A stretch of 6,992 nt of DNA from the NCBI GenBank assembly GCA_020439605.1, contig JAGQSI010000101.1, positions 1-6,992 on the forward strand. Reading direction: 5' to 3'. The notes beneath the pieces were generated by a model that worked only from the letters and a program-made list of their open reading frames with translations, searched no databases and had not been told where the DNA came from. This stretch comes from Acidimicrobiales bacterium (GTDB lineage: Bacteria > Actinomycetota > Acidimicrobiia > Acidimicrobiales > Iamiaceae). Both the position numbers and the translations under genes were made by a program. Shown here piece by piece: positions 1 through 6,847 of this stretch (the first letter of the stretch is position 1; every line of letters begins with the position of its first letter).

Positions 1-681
1 TATGAGCGGGGCACCGGTACGAAGAGCAAGCGTTGCGGGGCCAGCAGGCAAGGTGGTTCTCTCGCCGAAGAACTCGACTTCTATTCCTCCGCCACCAACA
101 TCTCGATCGCACAGCAGCGTCAACCACCGTCCGGCACCAAGAGCACTGGCGACTCGAGCACCTGAGTCCTTGCCCAACGGGATGATCTCCATACCTAGCT
201 TCTCGCGCAGCGAGATGAACCATTGGGCCAGCTCAGGAGGATCTATCTGCTCTACCACCGTTGTCACGTCTATTCCGTGAACCGCTGTGAGCCAGAACGC
301 CGCCCACTCCCAGGCCCCGAGGTGAGGCATCGCACAGATGACACCGTTGCCGGCGTCGTAGGCATCCTTCAGGTATTCGAAGCCATCGGTGCGCATCCCG
401 GCATCAAGAACTTCTGGGCTGGTTCCCGGGAGACGAAACGACTCGACCCAGTAGTCCGCATAGGAACGAAAGACGGCATCTACCGCACGGTCAAGTTCTT
501 TGCCTGTCAGCTCAGGTCTCACCCGTTGTTGATGACGTGCGACCATCGCCCTGCGCCCGTTCATGGCGCGGCTAGCGATTCTTCCAGCGGCTGCACCGAA
601 CGGGTCAACTGCAGTATTTGGCAGCGCACGAGCGATAGCACTTCCGGCGCGGTAAGCCGCGTAGGTCGGGTTTGGTACCAC
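1..681 (-). CDS. patA: PatA/LpxL-type lipid acyltransferase, partial (3' end outside window)
   Basis: This is the first 227 codons of a membrane-associated acyltransferase of the LpxL/HtrB superfamily, most like mycobacterial PatA, which acylates the mannose of phosphatidylinositol mannosides at the inner leaflet. I translated it by hand; it stays open to the window edge. The N-terminal part reads YAAYRAGSAIARALP, much like the start of PatA. The HX4(D/E) catalytic motif is HLGAWEW at residues 120-126 (His120, Glu125). A second conserved block follows: LLCDRD at 189-194, then VEFFGERTTLPAGPATLALRTGAPL at about 202-226. The start chosen is GTG at 681, seven bases from the first base after the pgsA stop; no good ribosome-binding site precedes it, so translation may be coupled to pgsA. 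A GTG at 786 in the same frame would add 35 residues. The position directly after pgsA matches the mycobacterial order. The family is secure; the PIM substrate is inferred from context and similarity. Confidence 0.9.
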   Translation of the reverse strand, partial: MVPNPTYAAYRAGSAIARALPNTAVDPFGAAAGRIASRAMNGRRAMVARHQQRVRPELTGKELDRAVDAVFRSYADYWVESFRLPGTSPEVLDAGMRTDGFEYLKDAYDAGNGVICAMPHLGAWEWAAFWLTAVHGIDVTTVVEQIDPPELAQWFISLREKLGMEIIPLGKDSGARVASALGAGRWLTLLCDRDVGGGGIEVEFFGERTTLPAGPATLALRTGAPLI

Positions 682-685
682 TACT

Positions 686-1390
686 TCAGCGAGGAGGACG
701 AAGCTGTGAGCGGCGACGCACCTGGCGCGTGGTGGAACGAGCCAGCCTTCGGTCCGCGCTCTGACGGCGGGTGCGAGTGCGTTCACGCGTGGGGGCCCGA
801 GGTGGAACCTCCGCGCTTGCTTGACGCCAAACCTTGACGAAACGCTGGCCAGCAGTGATGCAAGTTAGAACCAGCATCACCCACAGAATCGGAATCAGGA
901 GATTGTTGAAGAGCAGACCGATCGCCAACGCGATCATTCGCTCGGCGCGCTCCATGAGGCCACCTTTTGCCTGGTAGCCAAGAGCCTCCGCCTTGGCGCG
1001 CTCATAGGAGATCAACATGGATGCACCAAGGATTGCCATGGGCAACAAGGCAATCCTCCCGGGGTTCTCATTAGTGAGATACCAGGCCACTCCCAACAGC
1101 AGCAGCGCGTCGGTGAAACGATCCGCCACAGAGTCGAAGAAGGCGCCGCGTGGCGACGCGGTTCCCGATGCCTTTGCAACGGCGCCATCCAAGACATCTG
1201 GCAATGCTGTTAGAGCCAAAAGCAATAGCCCTGCGCGAAGCGCCCCGTTGGCAATGGCCACGCTTGCCGCCCCAGCCATCACGATTCCAAGAACGGTCAA
1301 CTGGTCTGCGGTGATTCCAGAACGCTTCAGCTGTGCCCCGACGGGCTTTAGTGTGCGCTCTGCTTCGGCTCTAAAGCGGCCGTCGAACAT
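686..1390 (-). CDS. pgsA: CDP-alcohol phosphatidyltransferase, probable phosphatidylinositol phosphate synthase
   Basis: A 234-residue integral membrane enzyme that transfers a phosphatidyl group from CDP-diacylglycerol to an alcohol phosphate, probably inositol 1-phosphate. The CDP-alcohol phosphotransferase signature is complete in spacing: Asp65, Asp68-Gly69, Ala72-Lys73, Gly82, Asp86, Asp90. The usual Arg after Ala is Lys73. Several hydrophobic helices are visible (about 33-64, 92-106, 112-128, 152-177). ISYERAKAEALG (127-138) and MERAERMI (146-153) align with the actinobacterial PI-phosphate synthase segments, which separates it from ordinary PGP synthases. The start at 1390 is supported by a GAGGAG ribosome-binding site and gives the same N-terminal length as mycobacterial PgsA1. 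A longer open frame back to 1651 overlaps the preceding gene heavily and is rejected. The last 43 residues (192-234) are Arg-rich, 15 of 43, with no counterpart in M. tuberculosis PgsA1 as I recall it. Inositol specificity is inferred, not seen. Confidence 0.93.
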   Translation of the reverse strand: MFDGRFRAEAERTLKPVGAQLKRSGITADQLTVLGIVMAGAASVAIANGALRAGLLLLALTALPDVLDGAVAKASGTASPRGAFFDSVADRFTDALLLLGVAWYLTNENPGRIALLPMAILGASMLISYERAKAEALGYQAKGGLMERAERMIALAIGLLFNNLLIPILWVMLVLTCITAGQRFVKVWRQASAEVPPRAPTRERTRTRRQSADRRLARSTTRQVRRRSQLRPPR

Positions 1391-1396
1391 CAGGAT

Positions 1397-1402
1397 CTCC
1401 TC
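1397..1402 (-). promoter_or_regulatory. Ribosome-binding site of pgsA
   Basis: The minus strand reads GAGGAG, then six bases (ATCCTG), then ATG at 1390. It is the clearest Shine-Dalgarno site in the window, and it decides the pgsA start over the longer in-frame alternative beginning at 1651. Confidence 0.75.
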
Positions 1403-1473
1403 AATCGACCCGTACTGCTTGCAGAAGTTAGCACTTTTGTCCGCCTTTGGGAAGAGTATGACCAGATAGCGCT

Positions 1474-2022
1474 CTAGTTGCCGGAAAGTGAACCGTCGAG
1501 ATCGGTCCAGTCCTCGGGATTGTCCTCCCCGATGAACTCCACGATCTCGCCATCTACACCGTCCACCATGACCATGCCCCGATGCGCTGGTGGGTCCTCG
1601 GCCGAGTACCACAAGATCCTCCACGTCGGACGGCTCGCCAGGCCTCGCCATCCGAGCTGAGCAGCACTGTGGCCAACCGCGTAACCGGCGCGCTTATTGG
1701 CAGCGACAAGCGCGTCACGCTCGTCAACATCGAGGTTCCAGCCCGCAAGGAGGTGATAGGCGCCTATGAGCAGCAGCGCTATCCCACCAGCCAACAGACC
1801 GCTGTTGATGAGCACTCCATCTGTTCCGCCAAGAACCCAGACTCCAATGGAGCACACGCCCATGAGGATGTAGAGATATCCGGGAACACGGCGCCTGTTG
1901 TTGTTCGGGAAGACGTAGGGACCAACGAACTCGCTGGCATTCAGATCTTCAGGGAGCTCGTCTCGGACTTCATCGTCTGTGCCCACATCCTCGCTGGTGG
2001 GTTCGTGCTCCTCGCTAGTCAC
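1474..2022 (-). CDS. Two-helix membrane protein of unknown function
   Basis: I do not recognise this 182-residue protein. Residues 1-31 are strongly acidic (13 Asp/Glu), followed by a basic patch NNRRR at 41-45. Two probable transmembrane helices follow, about 48-66 and 73-94, joined by a short GGTDG turn. The Arg patch before helix 1 suggests that both termini lie in the cytoplasm as a hairpin. The C-terminal domain (about 97-182) is soluble and contains RPTWRILWYSAEDPP then MVMVDGVDGEIVEF, which faintly recalls a PepSY-like strand-turn-strand pattern; this is weak. The start is GTG at 2022, 43 nt after the HIT gene; there is no obvious ribosome-binding site, but no other start lies before Met54. 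It ends 83 nt before pgsA. Mycobacteria have no gene at this place. Its position suggests a role linked to inositol-lipid synthesis, but that is a guess. The open frame and membrane topology make a real gene likely. Confidence 0.85.
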   Translation of the reverse strand: MTSEEHEPTSEDVGTDDEVRDELPEDLNASEFVGPYVFPNNNRRRVPGYLYILMGVCSIGVWVLGGTDGVLINSGLLAGGIALLLIGAYHLLAGWNLDVDERDALVAANKRAGYAVGHSAAQLGWRGLASRPTWRILWYSAEDPPAHRGMVMVDGVDGEIVEFIGEDNPEDWTDLDGSLSGN

Positions 2023-2065
2023 AGACTTGAGGGTACCGAGCCAACACCGCCCGACCCCAACCCGA

Positions 2066-2620
2066 TCATTGTGGCCACGCGTCTTTGACCTTTGTCCACG
2101 ACACGCTCAAAGGTTCTGGCAGAACTCGTGTTTCTGCAACTGCGGTCATGAAGTTGGTGTCACCGCTCCAGCGAGGAAGGCAATGAACGTGCAGATGATC
2201 CGGGATACCCGCACCCGCTCCGGCACCAAGATTGATGCCGACGTTGACACCGTCTGGTCCGTAGGCACTTCGTACTGCCGCAACCGCGTTACGTACCCCT
2301 TCCCACAGTTCCGCTGATTCGTCCATGGTGAGCTCCGCGAGGTCCGCCTTGGCCTTCTTCGGCAGGACCATTAGATGACCGGATCCATATGGGAACGCGT
2401 TGAGCACAGCGAAGCAGAGCTCGCCGTGCCAGACGATCAACGTTTCCTCATCGGGTAGGCCGCTGTTGTAGATCCGCTCGAAGAGTGAGCGCCCCGTTGA
2501 GTCTGGGCGCACCTCCGCATCATCGCTACTTATACGGGCGATGTAATCGGTGCGCCAGCCCGCCCAGAGGCGAGCCAACGCAGGCGAGGGGCCACCGCCG
2601 GCCTGTGACGGCGTTGTCAT
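2066..2620 (-). CDS. HIT-family Ap4A phosphorylase/hydrolase (Rv2613c-like)
   Basis: A 184-residue soluble histidine-triad nucleotide-binding protein. The catalytic triad motif is DHLHVHCLPRW at 141-151, with His142, His144 and His146; the middle His is the expected nucleophile. A Gly/Ala-rich GAGAGAG stretch at 132-138 precedes it, where relatives have a shorter Gly-containing loop. LNAFPYGSGHLMVLPKK (73-89) is the conserved strand region of the HIT fold. The mycobacterial gene in the same place, Rv2613c, is described as an Ap4A phosphorylase, so cleavage of diadenosine tetraphosphate is the likely reaction. The ATG at 2620 overlaps the thrS TGA by four bases (ATGA), a typical sign of translational coupling, and this fixes the start. 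Pairing with an aminoacyl-tRNA synthetase makes sense because these enzymes produce Ap4A as a side product. Whether it acts as phosphorylase or hydrolase cannot be read from the sequence. Confidence 0.93.
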   Translation of the reverse strand: MTTPSQAGGGPSPALARLWAGWRTDYIARISSDDAEVRPDSTGRSLFERIYNSGLPDEETLIVWHGELCFAVLNAFPYGSGHLMVLPKKAKADLAELTMDESAELWEGVRNAVAAVRSAYGPDGVNVGINLGAGAGAGIPDHLHVHCLPRWSGDTNFMTAVAETRVLPEPLSVSWTKVKDAWPQ

Positions 2621-4635
2621 CGAGCCGCGTGGAGCTGATCGTCAACCTCATCGACCACTCGTTGAGCAAAGGTGTCCAGGGGCACGCCACGATCCACCTC
2701 TCCCCCACGAGGGTTGACTCCCACCGTGCGCGCTGCGACGTCGTCGTCCCCAACCACGAGGACATAGGGGATCTTCTCGCCCTTTGCCTTACGAATACGG
2801 TTGCCAAGCTTCTCGGAGGCTTCGATCACATCTGCTCGCAACCCGAGTGCCCGTAACTCGTCGGCCACTTCGTATGCGTATGGGTCGTGGTCGTCTCGGA
2901 CGGGAAGAACCCGAACCTGGGTTGGGGCAAGCCACGTCGGGAACGCTCCCGCGTAGTGCTCGAGAAGAACGCCGAAGAACCGTTCCACGGAACCGAACAG
3001 GGCCCGGTGCAACATGATCGGGGTATGGCGGGCACCATCTTCGCCGATGTATTCGAGACCCATTCGGGTAGCCATGTTGAAGTCGTACTGGATGGTTGAG
3101 AGCTGCCAGCTACGGCCGATGGCGTCTCTGACCTTCACGTCTATCTTCGGACCGTAGAAGGCACCTCCTCCTTCGTCCACCTCATAGGCCAGCTCTTCTG
3201 CTTCCAATGCCGAGCGAAGGTTGTCGGTGGCCTGAGCCCAGCCTTCGTCGGTCCCGACGGTCTCGGCCTTGGCCGGCCGTGTGGAGAGGTTTGCCTCAAA
3301 GTCGGTGAAGCCAAATGCCCTGAGCACTGAGAGCACAAAGTTGAGAAGGCCACGAATCTCGTCGTGGGCCTGCTCTGGAGTGCAGTAGATATGGCTGTCG
3401 TCCTGGGTGAAGCCACGGATCCTCATCAGCCCATGGAGGGTTCCAGAGCGCTCGTAGCGATACACCGTGCCGAGTTCGAACAGTCGAAGTGGCAATTCAC
3501 GGTAGGAACGTTGGCGTGCCCCGAAGATCAGGTTGTGACCGGGACAATTCATGGGCTTCGGGTAGTAAACCCCGTTGTCCATCTCCATCGGCGGATACAT
3601 GCCATCCGCGTAGAACCCGAGGTGACCTGATGCCTCGAACAGCTTTCCGTTGGCGATGTTGGGCGTATAGACGAACTCGTAGCCGCCTTCGTGATGACGT
3701 TGACGGCTGTAGTCCTCCATCAACTTGCGAACCAACGCACCCTTGGGGTGCCAGACCGCCAGACCTCCGCCCAACTCGTCCGGGAAGCTCAATAGGTCCA
3801 GGTCCACAGCCAGTCGGCGGTGATCGCGCTTGGCCGCCTCCTCCAAACGGTGAAGGTGAGCCTCTAGGTCCGCTTTGGATGCCCAAGCGGTGCCGTAGAT
3901 GCGCTGGAGCATCGGGTTCTTTTCATCTCCGCGCCAGTAGGCACCAGTAGCACGCATCAGTTTGAAATGGCCGAGAAAGTCCTTGGTGGTAGGCACATGA
4001 GGCCCACGACATAGATCGATGAACCCCGGGTACCCATCAAAACAAGGCGTCTGCCATGGCTGTGAGGGAGGATTCTCATATGTACGCACAACGCCCGGCT
4101 CGGTGGCCGAGGTTGGATCATCTGCCTCGCCATCGATGATCTCAAGCTTGAAGCGGTGCCCGGCGAAGACCTTGCGAGCTTCTTGTTCGTTTAGCTCGTC
4201 ACGAACAAAGGGCTGAGTCTCAGCCATGATCTCGCGCATTCGCGTCTCGATGCGTTCAAGGTCTTCAGGCACGAACGTTCCCGGTTTGCCATCAGAGCCA
4301 ACGGGAAGCTCGAAGTCGTAGTAGAAACCGTCCTCCACAGGCGGGCCAATGGCAAAGGTGGAACCCGGGAACAACTCCAGTACGGCTTGAGCCATGACGT
4401 GGGTCGTCGAGTGACGAATCGTATAGAGACCTCGCTCGGAGTTGGAGGTCACGATCTCTACAACGTCGCCATCGTCAAGAACCCAGTTGAGGTCGCGCTC
4501 GGTGCCGTTGACGTTTCCGATCACCGCTGCTTTGGCAAGTCCCCGCCCTATTGAGGCTGCTAGGGCACCAATAGTTGTCCCTTCTGGAACCTCGCGCTTG
4601 CTTTGGTCGGGCAGCGTGATCGTGATGTCGGCCAT
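2617..4635 (-). CDS. thrS: Threonyl-tRNA synthetase
   Basis: Class II cytoplasmic enzyme that charges tRNA-Thr using ATP; 672 residues from the chosen start, normal for the family. Domains in order: N-terminal TGS domain (about 1-65), editing domain with HSTTH (75-79) and CRGPH (209-213), catalytic core, and C-terminal anticodon-binding domain (about 572-672). Catalytic zinc ligands are visible as Cys364 in MNCPGH, His415 in DDSHIYC and His543 in MLHRALFGS. Motif 2 is TVYRYERSGTLHGL and motif 3 contains the Arg of GSVERFF. I chose ATG at 4635 because the TGS domain begins there (MADITITLPDQ). An ATG at 4677, five bases after the plsC stop, would add 14 residues with no family counterpart I know; neither start has a good ribosome-binding site. 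The gene shares four bases with the following HIT gene. No T-box or leader is visible upstream, and the function is certain. Confidence 0.98.
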   Translation of the reverse strand: MADITITLPDQSKREVPEGTTIGALAASIGRGLAKAAVIGNVNGTERDLNWVLDDGDVVEIVTSNSERGLYTIRHSTTHVMAQAVLELFPGSTFAIGPPVEDGFYYDFELPVGSDGKPGTFVPEDLERIETRMREIMAETQPFVRDELNEQEARKVFAGHRFKLEIIDGEADDPTSATEPGVVRTYENPPSQPWQTPCFDGYPGFIDLCRGPHVPTTKDFLGHFKLMRATGAYWRGDEKNPMLQRIYGTAWASKADLEAHLHRLEEAAKRDHRRLAVDLDLLSFPDELGGGLAVWHPKGALVRKLMEDYSRQRHHEGGYEFVYTPNIANGKLFEASGHLGFYADGMYPPMEMDNGVYYPKPMNCPGHNLIFGARQRSYRELPLRLFELGTVYRYERSGTLHGLMRIRGFTQDDSHIYCTPEQAHDEIRGLLNFVLSVLRAFGFTDFEANLSTRPAKAETVGTDEGWAQATDNLRSALEAEELAYEVDEGGGAFYGPKIDVKVRDAIGRSWQLSTIQYDFNMATRMGLEYIGEDGARHTPIMLHRALFGSVERFFGVLLEHYAGAFPTWLAPTQVRVLPVRDDHDPYAYEVADELRALGLRADVIEASEKLGNRIRKAKGEKIPYVLVVGDDDVAARTVGVNPRGGEVDRGVPLDTFAQRVVDEVDDQLHAAR

Positions 4636-4682
4636 TTCCGAAGCGTAGGCGTTCGCTTTGTGGTTGCCGAAGTGCATTGCGT

Positions 4683-5624
4683 TCAGGTAGGAACTCGCCT
4701 GACTGGCCGCTTCAGCACATCTGTTGACGAACGTTGTTCCGTGGCCCGTACAAATAGTCCCTCGCCGGGTATCAGCGTGTTGTCATCTTCATAAAGGTCT
4801 GCTCGGGTATCCATATGGGAACCACCGTTGAGAGCGCCGTTCCTCGACGCATCGACTGAGCCATTGGCGGTGGAGTTCTCCGTCGAAACTGCACCACTAG
4901 GCGCAATTGCCTCGCTGGATGTGGTGGCAGAAGTAGCCGTTGCCTCAGCGGTGGCACGCTTCTTGTTGGCGTACTCGTCCACGTACTCCTGACCGGACAA
5001 TTCTCGGATCTCATACATGACTTCGTCGATGATCTGACGAAGGAGCAGCCGATCATCTTGTCGGTCCATGTATCGAGTTACGTCTATGGGCTTGCCAAAG
5101 CGAATGGTCACAGGCAGACGCAACGTCGGGAACTTGGCATCTGGAGGCATCACCTCCCGAGCACCGGTGATTCCGATTGGAATGATCGGAGCACCAGTGC
5201 GCAAAGCGAGACGCGCTGGACCGGTGTGACCGCGGTAGAGACGACCATCGCGACTGCGGGTTCCTTCTGGATAGATCCCGAACAATTGACCGGATTCGAT
5301 GATGCGTTGGGCGGTCGCTAGTGCTCGCTCCCCCGCATCTCCGCCTTCACGATCGATGGGGATCATGCCCAGAGCGGGAAACAGCTTCCGGGTCTTCCAG
5401 TCATCCATGTATTCGGCCTTACCAACGTAGGTAACCCGTCTCGGGAGCAACGCTGGAACAAAGAATGAATCCAGTACCGAGGTGTGATTGGGACAAAGAA
5501 TTGCTCCACCAACCGAAGGGACGTTGTGGGCCCCTTCGAGGGTGAAACGCCACGCAGCACGAAAGGTAGGGGTGAGGATCGCCTTGGCGATCGGGTACAG
5601 CTTGCCCACCTCGTGTTCAGACAT
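4683..5624 (-). CDS. plsC: 1-acyl-sn-glycerol-3-phosphate acyltransferase family protein with disordered C-terminal tail
   Basis: A membrane-associated PlsC-type acyltransferase, 313 residues, that probably acylates lysophosphatidic acid or a related lysophospholipid to feed phospholipid synthesis. The catalytic NHTSVLD motif gives His47 and Asp52 (HX4D); the phosphate-binding YPEGTRSRDGRL motif begins at 118 (Glu120). It closely resembles mycobacterial Rv2182c, including EVMYEIRELSGQEYVDEYA near 201-219. The enzyme core ends near residue 221. The remaining ~90 residues are unusual: 224-270 is rich in Ala, Ser and Thr and looks disordered, while 271-313 (DTRADLYEDDNTLIPGEG and a basic end) looks more specific. 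The start chosen is ATG at 5624, where family similarity begins; upstream in-frame starts exist at 5636 (ATG) and 5651 (GTG). It sits 68 nt after mshC. The exact acyl acceptor is unknown. Confidence 0.93.
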   Translation of the reverse strand: MSEHEVGKLYPIAKAILTPTFRAAWRFTLEGAHNVPSVGGAILCPNHTSVLDSFFVPALLPRRVTYVGKAEYMDDWKTRKLFPALGMIPIDREGGDAGERALATAQRIIESGQLFGIYPEGTRSRDGRLYRGHTGPARLALRTGAPIIPIGITGAREVMPPDAKFPTLRLPVTIRFGKPIDVTRYMDRQDDRLLLRQIIDEVMYEIRELSGQEYVDEYANKKRATAEATATSATTSSEAIAPSGAVSTENSTANGSVDASRNGALNGGSHMDTRADLYEDDNTLIPGEGLFVRATEQRSSTDVLKRPVRRVPT

Positions 5625-5692
5625 CACCTGAATCATGCCCCATGGGAACACCCCGCGGGTGACTACTTGGCCAAAAGGACTTTTTTGTCCGT

Positions 5693-6847
5693 CTAGGAAC
5701 GCTTCAGGTCCACTCCGAGCAGCATCGCAGCAGCGCTGACTCCAAGTCCCTTTGCAGCAGCTTCGTCGATAGCCGCCACCGCTGCAGGAGTATCCAAGTC
5801 GTTATCCAACGCGGAGCGAACCTCGTCCAGAGCCCCATCCCCGATTCCGGCGTGTTGCCATTTGCGAAGACGACTGTCGGCCTGCGCCATGATGTCGTCG
5901 TGCCATTCCCATGGGGTGCGGTAATGGTTGGACACTGCGGCGAGTCGTATTGCCCTGGTGTCCCAGGCTTTACGAAGTTCGCTCACAAACACCAGGTTTC
6001 CTAGGGACTTGGACATCTTCTCGCCGTCCATGCGAACCATTGCCTGATGCATCCAGTGACGTACGAACGGCTCGCCGGTGGCGGCCTCGGATTGTGCAGC
6101 CTCACATTCGTGGTGGGGGAAGATCAGATCGCTGCCTCCCCCGTGCAAGTCGATGGTGGTTCCCAACTCACGAAGCGCCAACGCCGAGCACTCGATGTGC
6201 CATCCCGGGCGACCAGGGCCCCAAAGCGTGTCCCACGAAGGCTCATCGTCTGCCGACGGTTGCCACAGAACAAAATCCAGTGGATCCCGCTTGTTGGGGT
6301 CCTCCACGTTGCCGCCTCGCTCAGCAGCAAACGCCAGCATCTCGTCTTTGCTGTAGTGGCTTATCTCACCGAACCTGGGCCAACTGTTCACGTCGAAGTA
6401 GACGCTCCCGCCGGCCTGATAGGCGTGACCCCGCTCGAGCACCATCCCGATGAAGCCACGGATATCGGCAATGGCCGATGTGGCACGGGGCTCACTAAAT
6501 GATGGGAGCATCTCAAGTGCTTCCATGTCGCTGTCAAAACGTGCAATCTCACCAGCAGCGAGATCCAGATAGTGAACGCCTAGTTCTCGGGCCTTGCGCA
6601 ACAGGTCATCATCCACATCGGTGATATTTCTGACGCATCGGGTCTCATGGCCCCGATCCCTGAGTCTGCGTTGCAGGACGTCATAGGTCAGATATGTAGA
6701 GGCATGACCGAAATGTGTGGCGTCATATGGCGTGATGCCACACGTGTACATGGTCACTACATGGCCCGGCGTGAAATCCACGATGGCTTGGCGCGAGGTG
6801 CACCAGAGCCTCATGGGCTCGGCTGCGTGGGCCGAGTTGTCACTCAC
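5693..6847 (-). CDS. mshC: L-cysteine:1D-myo-inosityl 2-amino-2-deoxy-alpha-D-glucopyranoside ligase
   Basis: The ATP-dependent ligase that joins cysteine to glucosaminyl-inositol, the penultimate step of mycothiol synthesis in the cytoplasm. It is a class I cysteinyl-tRNA synthetase relative of 384 residues. The zinc ligands appear as Cys36 in MYTCGITPYD, Cys220 in GWHIECSAL and His245 in IFPHHE; the HIGH-like motif is HFGH (45-48) and KMSKS is at 277-281. Features that separate MshC from CysRS are CGITPYDATHFGHASTYL (CysRS usually has CGPTVYD...HIGHAR), the short length with no tRNA-binding C-terminal extension, and an end in LLGVDL, as in mycobacterial MshC. The GTG start at 6847 overlaps the upstream gene by eight bases; an ATG at 6814 (residue 12) is an alternative. 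Automatic pipelines may label this cysS. The MshC call is strong on motifs but rests on remembered family sequences. Confidence 0.92.
   Translation of the reverse strand: MSDNSAHAAEPMRLWCTSRQAIVDFTPGHVVTMYTCGITPYDATHFGHASTYLTYDVLQRRLRDRGHETRCVRNITDVDDDLLRKARELGVHYLDLAAGEIARFDSDMEALEMLPSFSEPRATSAIADIRGFIGMVLERGHAYQAGGSVYFDVNSWPRFGEISHYSKDEMLAFAAERGGNVEDPNKRDPLDFVLWQPSADDEPSWDTLWGPGRPGWHIECSALALRELGTTIDLHGGGSDLIFPHHECEAAQSEAATGEPFVRHWMHQAMVRMDGEKMSKSLGNLVFVSELRKAWDTRAIRLAAVSNHYRTPWEWHDDIMAQADSRLRKWQHAGIGDGALDEVRSALDNDLDTPAAVAAIDEAAAKGLGVSAAAMLLGVDLKRS

Noticed and set aside
223..837. 204-codon plus-strand open frame
   Set aside because: It lies opposite patA and the pgsA end, which carry clear family motifs; its translation resembles no protein family and has shadow-like composition.
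1391..1473. 83-nt gap before pgsA as a promoter site, with a TAACTT -10-like hexamer
   Set aside because: No matching -35 element at a proper distance; apart from the ribosome-binding site I see nothing firm in it.
1391..1651. N-terminal extension of pgsA by 87 codons
   Set aside because: It overlaps the preceding gene by about 180 bases, does not resemble the family, and ATG 1390 has a good ribosome-binding site.
1582..2088. 168-codon plus-strand open frame
   Set aside because: It is antisense to the two-helix protein, whose helices and acidic tail look like real protein; the antisense product shows no domain pattern.
3489..3950. Plus-strand and minus-strand open frames inside thrS
   Set aside because: Both are alternative frames of a fully conserved threonyl-tRNA synthetase; Pro/Arg/Gly-rich shadows are expected in GC-rich DNA.
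5673..5690. Possible hairpin GGAC-AAAAAA-GTCC followed by TTTT on the minus strand just after the mshC stop
   Set aside because: The stem is only four base pairs with a six-base loop and the T run is short, so it is too weak to call a terminator or attenuator.
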